NCBI GenBank assembly: GCA_963832835.1
Contig: CAWHVD010000001.1
Coordinates: 2,521,091 to 2,585,090, forward strand
Direction of reading: 5' to 3'
Source of the DNA: CAVPKN01 sp963832835
Lineage (GTDB): Bacteria > Chlamydiota > Chlamydiia > Chlamydiales > JAAKFR01
Length of the DNA: 64,000 nt
Notes under the pieces: generated by a model
Database searches by the model: none
Told to the model about the DNA's origin: nothing
The model's input: only the letters and a program-made list of their open reading frames with translations
Shown here: piece after piece, positions 8,801 through 18,500 of the stretch
Layout of the letters: every line of letters begins with the position of its first letter
Numbering within the stretch: position 1 is the stretch's first letter
Translations under genes and position numbers: made by a program

Positions 8801-11526
8801 TACGTATTTTACTTCAACAACCCCTTGTCAAAAGTCTTGCACACATTCCTATCAACCTGGAGATTTTTTGTTCCCTAGCAATTGCCGACCTTTCCCTGTT
8901 CGATTCGGCAGATGCGCTCACTACGACTAGCATCTATATCAAACTCACCGATTGGTTATTTAAACGTTTTAGAATCGAGCGCAACCATAAAGACCCGGAT
9001 CAAGTCCGAACTGAACCAGAACCTGATGGGGCGTATGAGATCCGTCCTCAAATTCAAGTCATAGAGAAAATAGCATGGGAAGCTATGGAATTAAATACTA
9101 TGTACCTTCCTATTAAACTCATTACAAAAATCTTCAGGTCTATAGAACAGGCACAAAGTGTTAAAATTGGTATTGAGTCGATTAGCAGTGTAGGCCCATT
9201 GCGCATTGAGAATGGCGAAGGTGTGTTTATCCATTTCACCTTTCAGGAATATTTTGCAGCAACCTATCTTGCTCACCTTTATCAAGGAAATCCCCAAGAG
9301 GCTAAAAAGCTTTTAGAAAAGATCAAGTTCGAACCTCGTTTCCAGCCCGTGCTAAAGATGGCCGCAGGATGCCTATCCCAAAAAGTAGAGCTCAAAGATT
9401 TACAACTCTTTTTTAATGACCTGTACTCAGAACCTCGAGACTTAGCGGAAAGTTATGAATTAACTCTTTTTGCCCAATGCTTTGAAGAATGTTTACCAGA
9501 ACATCTTGAGCAGATTGATCAGTATGAAGGATTCATAACAAGCGCTATTTCCTACATCCACAAAGCTCCGGTACAGGAAATGAAGTTTCAACTTCTCCGT
9601 GGTAATACCAAGCTATTATGCAATCCCAATCTTATGGTTACCATTCTCGACCTGATATCTCCAATTAGCACAAAGGGATGGACTAATTATGAGCAGGAAA
9701 GAACACGAACGCAGTTGATGCACCTACTGAGCACACTTCCATTAGTGGCCTTAGAAGTTTTAAGGACTCTTGTGAAGATGGCAAGTCATTCTTCATCTCC
9801 GGATGCGAATGTTCGAGAAAAAGCTATTAAGGCTATTCAAACTATGGCAAATTTTGCGAATGTGAGCCATTTATCAGCCCCACAGGTGCTAATTGAGCTA
9901 GTTAAAATAGCCACCAACTCTTCTCTAGATAAGAGGCTGATAGGAGAGGCCATTAAAGCAATAGCTGCTGTCGCAAAATTGGGGCAAGCATTGCCTTTTG
10001 AGGCTCTGAATGCTCTGAGGAAAGCGGCAAGCAACCCTTCTCTTTATCCTTATTATCGACAATGTGCATTGGAGGCGATAAGTGATTCCTCTTCTAGTGA
10101 TTCTTCTGTGAATCGGATTGTTCAGCGAAAGGCTATTGAAACCCCAGTACAGGTTACGGGAACGAGGCAAGCACTGCCTCAAGCAGTGGTGGCTTCTCTA
10201 GAGCAGATGCTGAGTGATTCCTCTCAAAGTCAGTTTCTCCGACTACAGGCCATTCAGGCAGTGGCAGGACAAGCATTGCCTCAAGAACTGCCGACTCTTC
10301 TAGTGAAAATGATAAATAATTCTAATCTAGCTGAGGATGTGAGATTAAATGCCATTGCGGGTCTAGCTCAGATTGCGGATATGAGTTACATATTGCCTCA
10401 AGAGGCTGTGATTGCGTTGATCAAAATCGCAGGCAATTTTTTCACTGATTCTTCTCTGCCTTGGAGGGTTCAAACAGCTGCCATTGATGCTCTAGAGGAA
10501 ATCGCGGCTGAAGGACAAGCATTGTCCCAAGAAGTGCAGGCTTCTCTAGTTAAGATTGCGAGTGATTCTTCTGGATATCTGTATATCCGATTACAAGCCA
10601 TTCAGGCAATGATCCACATTGCGAAGGTGGCGGGGCAAGCATTGCCTCAAGAAGTTCTGACTTCTCTAGTGAAAATTGCAAGTAATCCTTCTCTGTCTTC
10701 GGATACTCAAGTAACTGCCATTGACATTCTAGTGAAAATTGCGGCTACGGGACAAGTATTGCCCCAAGTTGCTTACACTTCTATGGTTAAAGTTGCAGGT
10801 GATTCTTCTGCAAATCCGTATTACCGATTACAGGCCATGCGAGCAGCGGTTCATATTGTAAAGGCGGCGGAGGAAGCATTGCCTCCAGAAGTTCTGACTG
10901 CTCTAGTGAAAATAATAAATAATTCTAATCTAGCTGAGCAGCTAAGAAAAGATGCCATTATGGCTCTAGCTCAGATTGCGGGCATGGGTTACATATTGCC
11001 TCAAGAGGCTGTGATTGCGTTGATCAAAATCGCAGGCAATTTTTCTATAGGTGAGCATAAGTCTGGATCTTGTCAAAGTGAAGCCATTCAAGCACTCGGC
11101 AGGATAGCGGGCGCGGGGCAAGCATTGCCTCAAGACGCTCTGGTAGTCCTCACCATGATAGTAAGTGATTCCTCTCTTACAAAATGCTATGTGTATTTTC
11201 AAAGAGAGGCCGCCGAGGCTTTAGGCCATATAGTAAGTAGTGGTCAAACATTACCTTCAGAAACTCTGAGGGCTCTGGAAAGGATTATATATGATTCTTC
11301 TTTTGATTGGTGGGATGTTCGATGTAAGGCCCTCAGTATTTTGAATAGACTCGAGTCGTCTCATCTTATTAAGCAGCCTGATTCTCTGGTGCGAGAAATT
11401 TGCTATCTCACGCATAGAGCATATGTCATTTCAGAACATCAGGTCAGTATTACTGACAGCAGCCGCAGAATCGTGCAATCTACTTCAGGATGCAAGGAAG
11501 ATTCTGTAAGGTGCCCTGTAAAGTAG
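5809..11526 (+). CDS. giant TIR/SEFIR-TIR/SEFIR-NACHT-HEAT-like STAND protein
   Basis: A 1905-residue multidomain protein. Two copies of a TIR/SEFIR-like domain lie at about 155-290 (TCFVCFALEANVENW) and 527-665 (TCFICCNPQEEEVVSW). Each keeps a glutamate in V/AQEVRIA or AQEIRLA. A NACHT ATPase follows, with Walker A GSAGIGKS at 839-846, Walker B LVLLDGYDE at 918-926, TSRP at 954-957 and the NACHT-end motif FTFQEYF at 1143-1149. From about 1314 to 1841 runs a solenoid of about 40-residue HEAT-like repeats with recurring LPQE..LVKIA. Such architectures are signal-transducing NTPases; bacterial NACHT and TIR proteins include antiphage systems, while here a host-directed role is also possible. 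The start is TTG 5809, with AAGG nine bases upstream. A palindromic element adds residues about 443-498. The 3' end overlaps dnaE (opposite strand) by 47 bases. Confidence 0.85.
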   Translation: MFINSIGRGAFYPRFTRNFFRYSKGIPPLKTHQLALRSFSLPPTSSKKITKAISYEILDHPLIAAETSLHLLQQDVANKEMCTQKIQTLLEQERTHKNPQFFDFLENLDRTLLVKLQHHGETFKELLLLKDATRMCFEEHLHIIKAASPRKTNTTCFVCFALEANVENWLSKVFVPDLTRIGIEPVYGPWDLSHDMDLNAFQSQIRHTDLALIVCTPGLKKKCTERVKAITGCVQEVRIALERYNDDDKQGTLFTVLLHGKRKDCIPTPILEPIFAAKFEVLNNERTTELYDYYSKAFRMFASLAGIPSKDAGELKEAFIETASTRIFGNGLDAQVVRSWSEERYRKGMGELGKFMAPNPEPSVTNTKKADPQIPRICKTRFDAEHYLNLAQKNENAASAVGYIKKALSYFKKTDPGLHYAHFLEKMDRKFLVRLVEQDKAQARISRTFSEKIEPLEVEIALPIGVDNVRATWPRLSEKQDRPSECSSFPRKCEKSGLEPILLEKDAVRMTFEKILVHFAKLPSIPTCFICCNPQEEEVVSWVHHVLASDLEKIGVRPIYAQKDLSHTGDYKSFQAQVRTADRIIIVCTPALKEKCTPGNLTGVAQEIRLARERYNQPEPGISLLYKQGNRASSCPDPVFEPIFAGEYAHSDHPIEKNVSNYYEMAFEFFAPMKKISNREALRLKEHFIDEVHKILAGQINKNEVEQWKAIRFTQIEMNTLEALQKIYARIENTQPHLLIQEDLRMHYASKKYLSLLVSQKEIPIEQLYTRLAIIGEAEKKKKKTEAQEAKNDHSLGQIEDQRPLVHESFFEPKQALLLEELFKHDQLKGATKRILIQGSAGIGKSTLCHHIAYRWAQKTLFKEFEYLLWLPLHRLDKNNMRLMQNPTWHDYVAHECGLESAQARALFSNEANQKKTLVLLDGYDELSSDATNPNGCFYPILKVLKEFPNVIITSRPREIGGFTKNCDLELLGFDSQGIKEYIEHFFSEDQQETANQVRILLQQPLVKSLAHIPINLEIFCSLAIADLSLFDSADALTTTSIYIKLTDWLFKRFRIERNHKDPDQVRTEPEPDGAYEIRPQIQVIEKIAWEAMELNTMYLPIKLITKIFRSIEQAQSVKIGIESISSVGPLRIENGEGVFIHFTFQEYFAATYLAHLYQGNPQEAKKLLEKIKFEPRFQPVLKMAAGCLSQKVELKDLQLFFNDLYSEPRDLAESYELTLFAQCFEECLPEHLEQIDQYEGFITSAISYIHKAPVQEMKFQLLRGNTKLLCNPNLMVTILDLISPISTKGWTNYEQERTRTQLMHLLSTLPLVALEVLRTLVKMASHSSSPDANVREKAIKAIQTMANFANVSHLSAPQVLIELVKIATNSSLDKRLIGEAIKAIAAVAKLGQALPFEALNALRKAASNPSLYPYYRQCALEAISDSSSSDSSVNRIVQRKAIETPVQVTGTRQALPQAVVASLEQMLSDSSQSQFLRLQAIQAVAGQALPQELPTLLVKMINNSNLAEDVRLNAIAGLAQIADMSYILPQEAVIALIKIAGNFFTDSSLPWRVQTAAIDALEEIAAEGQALSQEVQASLVKIASDSSGYLYIRLQAIQAMIHIAKVAGQALPQEVLTSLVKIASNPSLSSDTQVTAIDILVKIAATGQVLPQVAYTSMVKVAGDSSANPYYRLQAMRAAVHIVKAAEEALPPEVLTALVKIINNSNLAEQLRKDAIMALAQIAGMGYILPQEAVIALIKIAGNFSIGEHKSGSCQSEAIQALGRIAGAGQALPQDALVVLTMIVSDSSLTKCYVYFQREAAEALGHIVSSGQTLPSETLRALERIIYDSSFDWWDVRCKALSILNRLESSHLIKQPDSLVREICYLTHRAYVISEHQVSITDSSRRIVQSTSGCKEDSVRCPVK
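7134..7301. repeat. 168-bp in-frame palindromic element (ARIS type) inside the NACHT gene
   Basis: An imperfect full-length palindrome with arms of about 84 bases around a centre near 7218. The outer 14 bases (AGCCCGGATTTCTC) are exact inverted repeats. It is 56 codons long and keeps the frame. The plus strand encodes a peptide starting ARISRTFS and ending KCEKSGL; the minus strand, read through the element, encodes ARISHTFS to KCEKSGL. The first TIR module aligns with the second on both sides of this segment but lacks it, which argues for an insertion. Confidence 0.9.
10385..11044. repeat. duplicated HEAT-array segment within the NACHT gene
   Basis: A stretch of 57 bases at 10385-10441 recurs exactly at 10988-11044, 603 bases (201 codons) away. 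Clear similarity extends upstream of both (AATAATTCTAATCTAGCTGA at both). This points to a fairly recent in-frame duplication of about five HEAT-like units. Confidence 0.85.
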
Positions 11527-14500
11527 AAGAGAGAGTGACCCCACCGGAGAGGTGGAGGGTGCCCATACACTTTCCGTCGGCATAAAACTCCATGTGCGCA
11601 GGGCTAGCTCCGGGATGGGCCTGAAGCAGCTCTTTGAGCTTGAGAATATGGGTGTGGCGTGTTTGGCGCAGATCGAGCTTAACCTCGAATTTTTGAGGGG
11701 CCGGCTTCGGTTTCTCTTTTTCTTGCATAGGAGCCTTTTTGGGTTGTGAGTTGAAACGTCCAGCCTGCATCTTCACCCTATCAAAGGCTTTGTCGCAGGC
11801 CTCGATGACACTCTCATTGACTTTTGTTAAATCCTCGAGCCAGCGACAGGAGAGGCGTAGATTCTCTTCCCGTTTGTCAATCTGCAGCACGGCATAGATG
11901 AGTTGATTTTCCAATAACAGATGGTTTTTTTCCTCGTAGAGATCGGCCCAGATGGGCAGCTCATAGGTTTCCATACCATCGCTGATATTGAGAATAGCGA
12001 ATTTTTTTTGTGTCTTTTGCGAGATACGCGTTTGGACCGTTTCTACAATAAACGCGCATCGCATCACTCCATTGTGATCGAAGTTTTCAGCTTCACAAAG
12101 AGGAACACAGGAAAGTCGTTGGAGGATATTGCGATAGGCGTCCATGGGATGGCCGGTCAAGAAAAACCCAAGTAGTTCTTTCTCTTTTTTAAGGATATCG
12201 CTTTTTAAAGTAGGTCTCACAACCTGTGGCGGGTTTTTAAAGCGTGTTGAGGAATCAGCGCCCATCAAGGAAAATAAAGTGAGGACACCCGATAGAGCCT
12301 CCTTCTGGTCTTTGGAAGCAGTGTCATACATCTCATCGACACTTAACTTTAAGGCATCGCGACCCCAACCCGTAAAATCAAAACTCCCCGCATCGACCAG
12401 GCACTCGATCGCTTTTTTACCCACACGTGACAAATCAATGCGCTTAAAAAATGCATAGAAATCGGTGAAGGGACCGCCATTCTTGCGCTCTTCCAAAATA
12501 GCTTCGACCGCTCCCTCTCCCACTCCTTTGATGCCGTTCATCGCAAAACGGATCCCCTTTTCTGTGGCAACAAACTCCTTGCCGGCTTCATTGATATCTG
12601 GGGGAAGAATAGGGATTCCCATCGATTGGCATTCTCGGATGAATTTGGCAACTTTGGTCACATCATCACGATCACAGGTCATCAATGCGGCCATCCATTC
12701 TCTTGGATAAATCGCCTTGAGATACGCTGTCACATAGGTCAGAAAGCCATAAGCTGCTGCGTGGGATTTATTAAAACCATATGAGGCGAACTTCTCGATC
12801 TTGTCAAAAATTTCTGTAGCGACCTCTTCTAAAATGCCATTGGCGACAGCACCTCGACGAAATTTCTCCCTCTCTTGCTCCATTTGGGCATGGTCTTTTT
12901 TGCCCATCGCTCGCCTGAGCACATCCCCTTCTCCGAGTGAATATTGAGCCAATTTTTGAGCGATCTGCATCACCTGCTCCTGGTAGACCATGATTCCATA
13001 GGTCTCTTCCAAGATAGGCACCAGCCAGGGATGATCGTACTCGATCGGCTCTCTGCCATGCTTTCGGTTAATAAAAGAAGGAATCATGTCCATCGGGCCT
13101 GGACGGTAAAGGGCACCTATGGCGATAATCTCTTCGAATTTATCAGGCAGCAATTGGCGCCCCAAATCCTGCATACCGCCCGACTCCATCTGAAACACGC
13201 CGAGCGTTCTACCTTGATGCAACAAGTGAAAGGCTCTTGGATCATCAAGAGGTAAATTCACCCAATCGATCTCTTTATCCGTGTTACGCTTCACTGCATC
13301 GCAGGCAATTTGAATGGAGGTCAAGGTCTTGAGACCCAAAAAGTCAATTTTGAGCATCCCCACGGCTTCCACAGGCTTCATGGAATACTGCGTGGCTGCC
13401 ATATCTGAATCTTTAGCCAAACAGATCGGTATATGATCGGTCAAGGGCTCGCCGCTCACAATTAAGCCGGCGGCGTGGATACCGGTATTGCGGATCGACC
13501 CCTCTAATTTTTTTCCCAAGTCGATGATTTTTCTGGCATCCTCATCCTCGACATACATCCTGTTTAGATCAGGATCTATTTCAAGCGCCTTTTCAAGCGT
13601 CATTTTGGGATCTTCAGGCACAAATTTGGCGATCTGATTCACCTTGGCTAGCGGGACAGAAAGGACTCGACCAACATCTTTGATGGTCATACGCGCTTTC
13701 ATCGTACCGAAGGTGATGATCTGGGCGACATTGTCTTTGCCGTATTTGCGCAATGTGTAATCAATCACTTCCCCGCGCCTATCCATGCAGATGTCAACGT
13801 CGATATCAGGGTAAGAAATCCTCTCAGGATTGATGAATCTTTCGAAGAAAAGGTGAAAGCGTAACGGCTCAATATCGGTCACACCGATCAAATATAAGAT
13901 GATTGAGCCGGCTCCAGACCCCCTTCCGGGCCCCATCGGAATGCCTTGTTTTTTGGCCCAGTCAATAAAATCCCATACAATCAAAAGATAATCGCACATC
14001 TCTTTTGAGATAATCAGCTCCAGCTCCAGCTTTAACCGCTCACGTACAGTGGTCATGGGGTCTTGTTCTGGATATTTTTCGGCAACCTTTGCCAGGGCTT
14101 CTGTGGAGTAGCGACGCGCAATTCCCTCTTCGCATAATTGCTTTAAGAATGCAGCTGAAGCCACTTTCCTCTCTTCTGGCGTGCATTTTTGTCCCTCCAG
14201 GGCGGGGGGCACGTAGACGGGGTAGTGCTTGGTGTTGAAATCGAGCTTCAAATGGCATTTTTCTGCCACCTCTAGAGTATTAGAGATCGCCTCGGGAAGG
14301 TCGTGAAAAAGAGCGGACATTTCCAAGGGCGATTTAAAGTAGAGCTCGTGGCTTTCATAAGTGCGTCTCTTGGGATTGGGCACACGGAAGGTGTTTTGGC
14401 CATAGCTGTCTTTTTCCCAAATTTCAACCGGCTCTCCTGATTGGATATTGAGCAAAACCTCGTGCGCTTTCCAATCTTCGGGTTCCAGATAGTGGCTGTC

Positions 14501-15175
14501 ATTGGTCGCCACCAATTTGATGCCCATACGTCTACCCGTTTCTACCAATATCTGATTCACGCGGGTCTGCTTTTCAATGTAATCGCGGTAGTGTTGCTGT
14601 AGCCACGTCTCCGGGAAAGCTGCGACTTTCACCTCGTCCATCGTATGTCTTTGCAGCTCCAGATAGTAATCCTCTCCAAACAAGTCACGGTGCCAGTTGA
14701 TCTCCGCTTCAAGATCTGCAGCGGTTCCATGCAAGGCCGCATGTGCCACTTGGCTTGATAGACACCCCGAAAGGCAAATCAACCCTTTATGATACTCTTT
14801 GAGCAGTTCCTTATCGATACGGGGATGATAATAAAAGCCATCCAAATATCCCTTAGAACTGAGGCGGCATAGGTTGTGATACCCTTCTTCATCCTTTGCA
14901 AGCAAAACGAGGTGAAAGGCTGTTTTTTGGTGCGAGCCGATCTTCTTTTTTTCCAAACGCGAGGTGGGCGCCATGTAAACCTCGCAACCGATGATCGCCT
15001 TGACTCCGGCGCTCTTGCATGCTTTATAAAAATCGATGGCCCCATGCATATTGCCGTGGTCGGTCAGAGCAACTGCGGGCATCCCCAACTGATTTGCCCT
15101 TTGCGCTATCCCTTCGACAGAAGCAGAGGCATCCAGAATCGAATATTGAGAGTGACAGTGTAACGGAACCCACAT
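11480..15175 (-). CDS. dnaE: DNA polymerase III alpha subunit
   Basis: The replicative polymerase catalytic subunit, 1231 residues, full length for DnaE. The N-terminal PHP domain begins MWVPLHCHSQYSILDASAS. The polymerase active-site aspartates lie in YPDIDVDICMDRRGEVI, after GPGRGSGAGSI. Tandem helix-hairpin-helix and OB-fold regions make up the C-terminal third. ATG 15175 fits the family start. No ribosome site stands out, and 15176-15346 upstream holds no other gene. Its 3' end overlaps the 3' end of the NACHT gene by 47 bases tail to tail, so transcription of either gene could interfere with the other. Confidence 0.97.
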   Translation of the reverse strand: MWVPLHCHSQYSILDASASVEGIAQRANQLGMPAVALTDHGNMHGAIDFYKACKSAGVKAIIGCEVYMAPTSRLEKKKIGSHQKTAFHLVLLAKDEEGYHNLCRLSSKGYLDGFYYHPRIDKELLKEYHKGLICLSGCLSSQVAHAALHGTAADLEAEINWHRDLFGEDYYLELQRHTMDEVKVAAFPETWLQQHYRDYIEKQTRVNQILVETGRRMGIKLVATNDSHYLEPEDWKAHEVLLNIQSGEPVEIWEKDSYGQNTFRVPNPKRRTYESHELYFKSPLEMSALFHDLPEAISNTLEVAEKCHLKLDFNTKHYPVYVPPALEGQKCTPEERKVASAAFLKQLCEEGIARRYSTEALAKVAEKYPEQDPMTTVRERLKLELELIISKEMCDYLLIVWDFIDWAKKQGIPMGPGRGSGAGSIILYLIGVTDIEPLRFHLFFERFINPERISYPDIDVDICMDRRGEVIDYTLRKYGKDNVAQIITFGTMKARMTIKDVGRVLSVPLAKVNQIAKFVPEDPKMTLEKALEIDPDLNRMYVEDEDARKIIDLGKKLEGSIRNTGIHAAGLIVSGEPLTDHIPICLAKDSDMAATQYSMKPVEAVGMLKIDFLGLKTLTSIQIACDAVKRNTDKEIDWVNLPLDDPRAFHLLHQGRTLGVFQMESGGMQDLGRQLLPDKFEEIIAIGALYRPGPMDMIPSFINRKHGREPIEYDHPWLVPILEETYGIMVYQEQVMQIAQKLAQYSLGEGDVLRRAMGKKDHAQMEQEREKFRRGAVANGILEEVATEIFDKIEKFASYGFNKSHAAAYGFLTYVTAYLKAIYPREWMAALMTCDRDDVTKVAKFIRECQSMGIPILPPDINEAGKEFVATEKGIRFAMNGIKGVGEGAVEAILEERKNGGPFTDFYAFFKRIDLSRVGKKAIECLVDAGSFDFTGWGRDALKLSVDEMYDTASKDQKEALSGVLTLFSLMGADSSTRFKNPPQVVRPTLKSDILKKEKELLGFFLTGHPMDAYRNILQRLSCVPLCEAENFDHNGVMRCAFIVETVQTRISQKTQKKFAILNISDGMETYELPIWADLYEEKNHLLLENQLIYAVLQIDKREENLRLSCRWLEDLTKVNESVIEACDKAFDRVKMQAGRFNSQPKKAPMQEKEKPKPAPQKFEVKLDLRQTRHTHILKLKELLQAHPGASPAHMEFYADGKCMGTLHLSGGVTLSSTLQGTLQNLPCILK

Positions 15176-15346
15176 AAGACCTTGAAAATACCACCTCTTT
15201 TGTTTGTTGTCGAATGAGCACTATGCACTGACACGAAAGTTTTTTTTGGTAAAACCTCTTCAATAAAAACATTTAAACGATTCTCTCTGTATGCTCTACG
15301 TCCTCTGCTTATTTGAAAGATCATAGAGAAGATTTAAGACAGGGTG

Positions 15347-15513
15347 TTATAGCAATCCGTAGAAATAACACTACAAATTTAGACTGGATGGCGTGACAGA
15401 TTTGGGCAATCGTTTCGAAGCTCATATTTTTAAATATGGGCGAGAAGGGACTGTTCAAAAATGGCATGTTACCCAGTACCACTTCTTGGCTTTATTTTCT
15501 GGAAATGGTATTA
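15347..15513. repeat. 167-bp dispersed palindrome, chimeric copy (family 2 left end, family 1 right end)
   Basis: The left end (AGCAATCCGTAGAAATAACA and onward) matches the copy at 46888-47054, and so does the middle. The right end (CTTTATTTTCTGGAAATGGTATTA) matches the other subfamily, as at 46502-46668. The two ends are therefore not inverted repeats of each other, as expected for a recombinant. The right end encodes, on the minus strand, the last residues (NTISRK) and stop of the czcA-like gene. Confidence 0.9.
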
Positions 15514-18500
15514 GATTTCGTCAGAAAGCGACCGCACAGTAACGGGATAATGAACAGAGTAAGCAGAGTTGAGCTGATTAGGCCACCGATGACGACAGTT
15601 GCAAGAGGTTTTTGGATCTCAGCACCAGCACCTGTAGAAAGGGCCATGGGGATGAATCCCAAGGAGGCAACCATTGCGGTCATCAATACGGGACGCAGAC
15701 GCGTTATGGCCCCTTTGACAACAGCTTTTTTTGGTGGCATGCCTTTTTGAATGAGCTGCGAGATGTAAGTTACCAGAACAAGACCATTCAATACGGCAAT
15801 CCCTGAAAGGGCAATAAACCCGACTCCGGCCGAGATAGAGAAGGGAATCCCTCGAATCCATAGAGCGATGATGCCTCCTGTAATGGCAAGAGGGACCCCA
15901 CTGAATACGAGTATGGCTTTTTTGATCGATTGCAAAGCACTGTAGAGCAAAAAGAAAATCACTAAGAAGCAGACGGGAACTAAAATCAAAAGCTGCTGCC
16001 GCGCTGATTCCAGATTTTCGAACTGCCCACCCCAACCAATCCAGTAACCCGGAGGCAGCTTCACGTGGGTACGTACTTGAGCCTTGGCCTCTTCCACAAA
16101 TGAGCCGAGATCTCTACCCCGCACATTTGCTTGTACAATGAAAACACGCTTACTGTTTTCGCGGCTCACTTCGTTGATCCCCTCTTGCATATTCAGAGCA
16201 GCTACTTCATGTAAAGGGACATAAGGGAATGAAATCGAGCTTTTTCCCAGTGCGGGTAATATGACCGGGAGGGTTTCTAGTGTGGTGAGATCATGCCTTA
16301 AATGCTGTGGAAGGCGAATCACGATATCAAATCTGCGATCTCCCTCAAAAATCGTACCTACCTTTTTACCCCCAATCGCTGTTGAGATCACATCAAATAC
16401 ATCCGTCCCATTCAACCCTAAACGGCTCATCGCCTCATTGTTGATCTCAATTGCAAGCGTGGGCTGTCCATCAGCTTGAGTAGCACTCAAATCCTCAGCC
16501 CCGGGAATCGCGCTGACTATACTCGAGATGCGTGAACCAAGCTTTTCCAAGACTGTGTAATCATCACCATAAACTTTAATCGCTAAATCGCCACGCGTGC
16601 CAGCAATTAATTCGTTGAAGCGCATCTCGATCGGTTGTGTGAATTCATACAGGTTGCCCGGGGCACTTTGAAGTGCTGCTTCAAACTGATGAATCATATT
16701 CTCTTTAGATAAACGGGGATTTGGCCACTCAGAACTGGGCTTCAGCATAATAAAAGTGTCGGATGCATTAGGGGGCATCGGGTCAGAAGCAACAACAGCT
16801 GTCCCCGTTTTAGAAAAGACATAGCTCACTTCGGGTTGCTGGATTAAAATCGATTCTACTTGACGTTGCATCTTACTCGATTCGCTCAAGGAAGTACTGG
16901 GAATCCGGATTGCTTGCATGGCAATATCCCGCTCATCGAGTGTAGGCACAAATTCTTGACCCAAGAACATAAAAAGGCCAACGGCAGAGGCCGTCAAAAC
17001 ACTTGCGCCCACAAGAAGAGGCATAGGCCGCTGAATCATCTTCAGCAACAGAGGTGTATATAGCGCTTTGGCTTTCTGAATGAAGAAGCTCTCTTTCTCT
17101 TGTACTTTGCCCGAGATGATCAGGGTAAGCATTGCGGGCACAAAGGTAATCGAGAGGGCAAATGCTGCAATCAAAGCAAAAATCACTGTAAGGGCCATAG
17201 GGTGGAACATTTTACCTTCGACTCCATGGAAAGCCAAAATAGGGACGTAAACAATGATGATGATTGCCTGCCCAAAGACGGTTGGTTGGATCATCTCCTT
17301 AGTAGCTCGTGAAATCACCTCTACACGCTCTGAAGGAGCTAAAATCCTACCGAGGTTCTTTTGGCGCCCAGCAAGCTTACGTAAACAATTTTCTGTAATG
17401 ATGATGGCGCCGTCAACAATCAACCCAAAATCAAGAGCTCCCAAACTCATAAGGTTGCCACTAATGTTAAATTTCACCATCCCGATCGCAGTGAGAAGCA
17501 TCGAAAGAGGGATGATAGAAGCTGTGATGAGTGCCGCACGGATGTTATTCAGCATGAAAAACAGGACACCGATAACGAGCAAGGCCCCTTCTGCGAGGTT
17601 AAATGCCACTGTTTGAATCGTGGAATCAACCAGATTGGTGCGGTTTAAAATGGCGGTAATCGTGATGTCTTGAGGCAAGCTAGGGCGCACATCTTCCAAC
17701 TTGTCATGGACAGCCGTTGAAACAGTGCGGCTATTTGCACCGATGAGCATCATCGCCGTCCCGATGACTGTCTCACGCCCATCTTTGCTCGCGCTGCCGG
17801 TACGGAGTTCTTCTCCAAGCCCTATAGAGGCGAGATCCTTGATTCGGATAGGGACCCCTTCTTTGGTAACTACAACAATATTTCCCAACTGATCAAAATT
17901 CTTCACTCGATTATCAGAAGTGACAATATAGCTCTCGTTTTTGAGCTCTAAATACCCAGCTCCAATACTCGAATTATTAGACTCAATTGCATGAGCCAAA
18001 TCGGAAAAGCTGATTCCCAAGGAGATCATTTTTTGCGGATCAGGAGTGATATGATATTGCCGTACAAACCCACCAATCGAATCGATATCTGCAATACCTG
18101 CTACGCCCTTCAATTGCGGACGGATGATCCAATCTTGAACGGTGCGTAAATAGGAGGCCAATTCAAAATCTGATTTCAAATGCAGACCTTCCGCCGTCAG
18201 GTAGCTACCATCACTCTGCCATCCCGCCTCACCATCCACAGCCTCGACACCCACACCACGCGGATGCATGTATTCGACCGACCACATGTACACTTCGCCA
18301 AGACCTGTTGAGGTGGGCCCCATTTTGGGCTCGACACCAGCGGGTAAAAATTCTTTTGCCTCTAGAAGCCTTTCATTAATCTGTTGACGGGCAAAGTATA
18401 CATCCACATGGTCCTCAAAAATGGCCGTCACCTGAGAAAAGCCACTTCTAGAAATAGAACGAGTCGATTCTAATCCAGGGATACCGGCAAGTGCATTCTC

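Noticed and set aside
15619..16035. Minus-strand frame of 138 codons inside the efflux pump gene
   Set aside because: Out-of-frame shadow of the czcA-like gene, which shows full family similarity in the other frame.
18150..18310. Apparent insertion (EYMHPRGVGVEAVDGEAGW region) in the RND pump, considered as a third in-gene palindrome
   Set aside because: The DNA is not palindromic, and this segment occurs as I recall in ordinary CzcA pumps.
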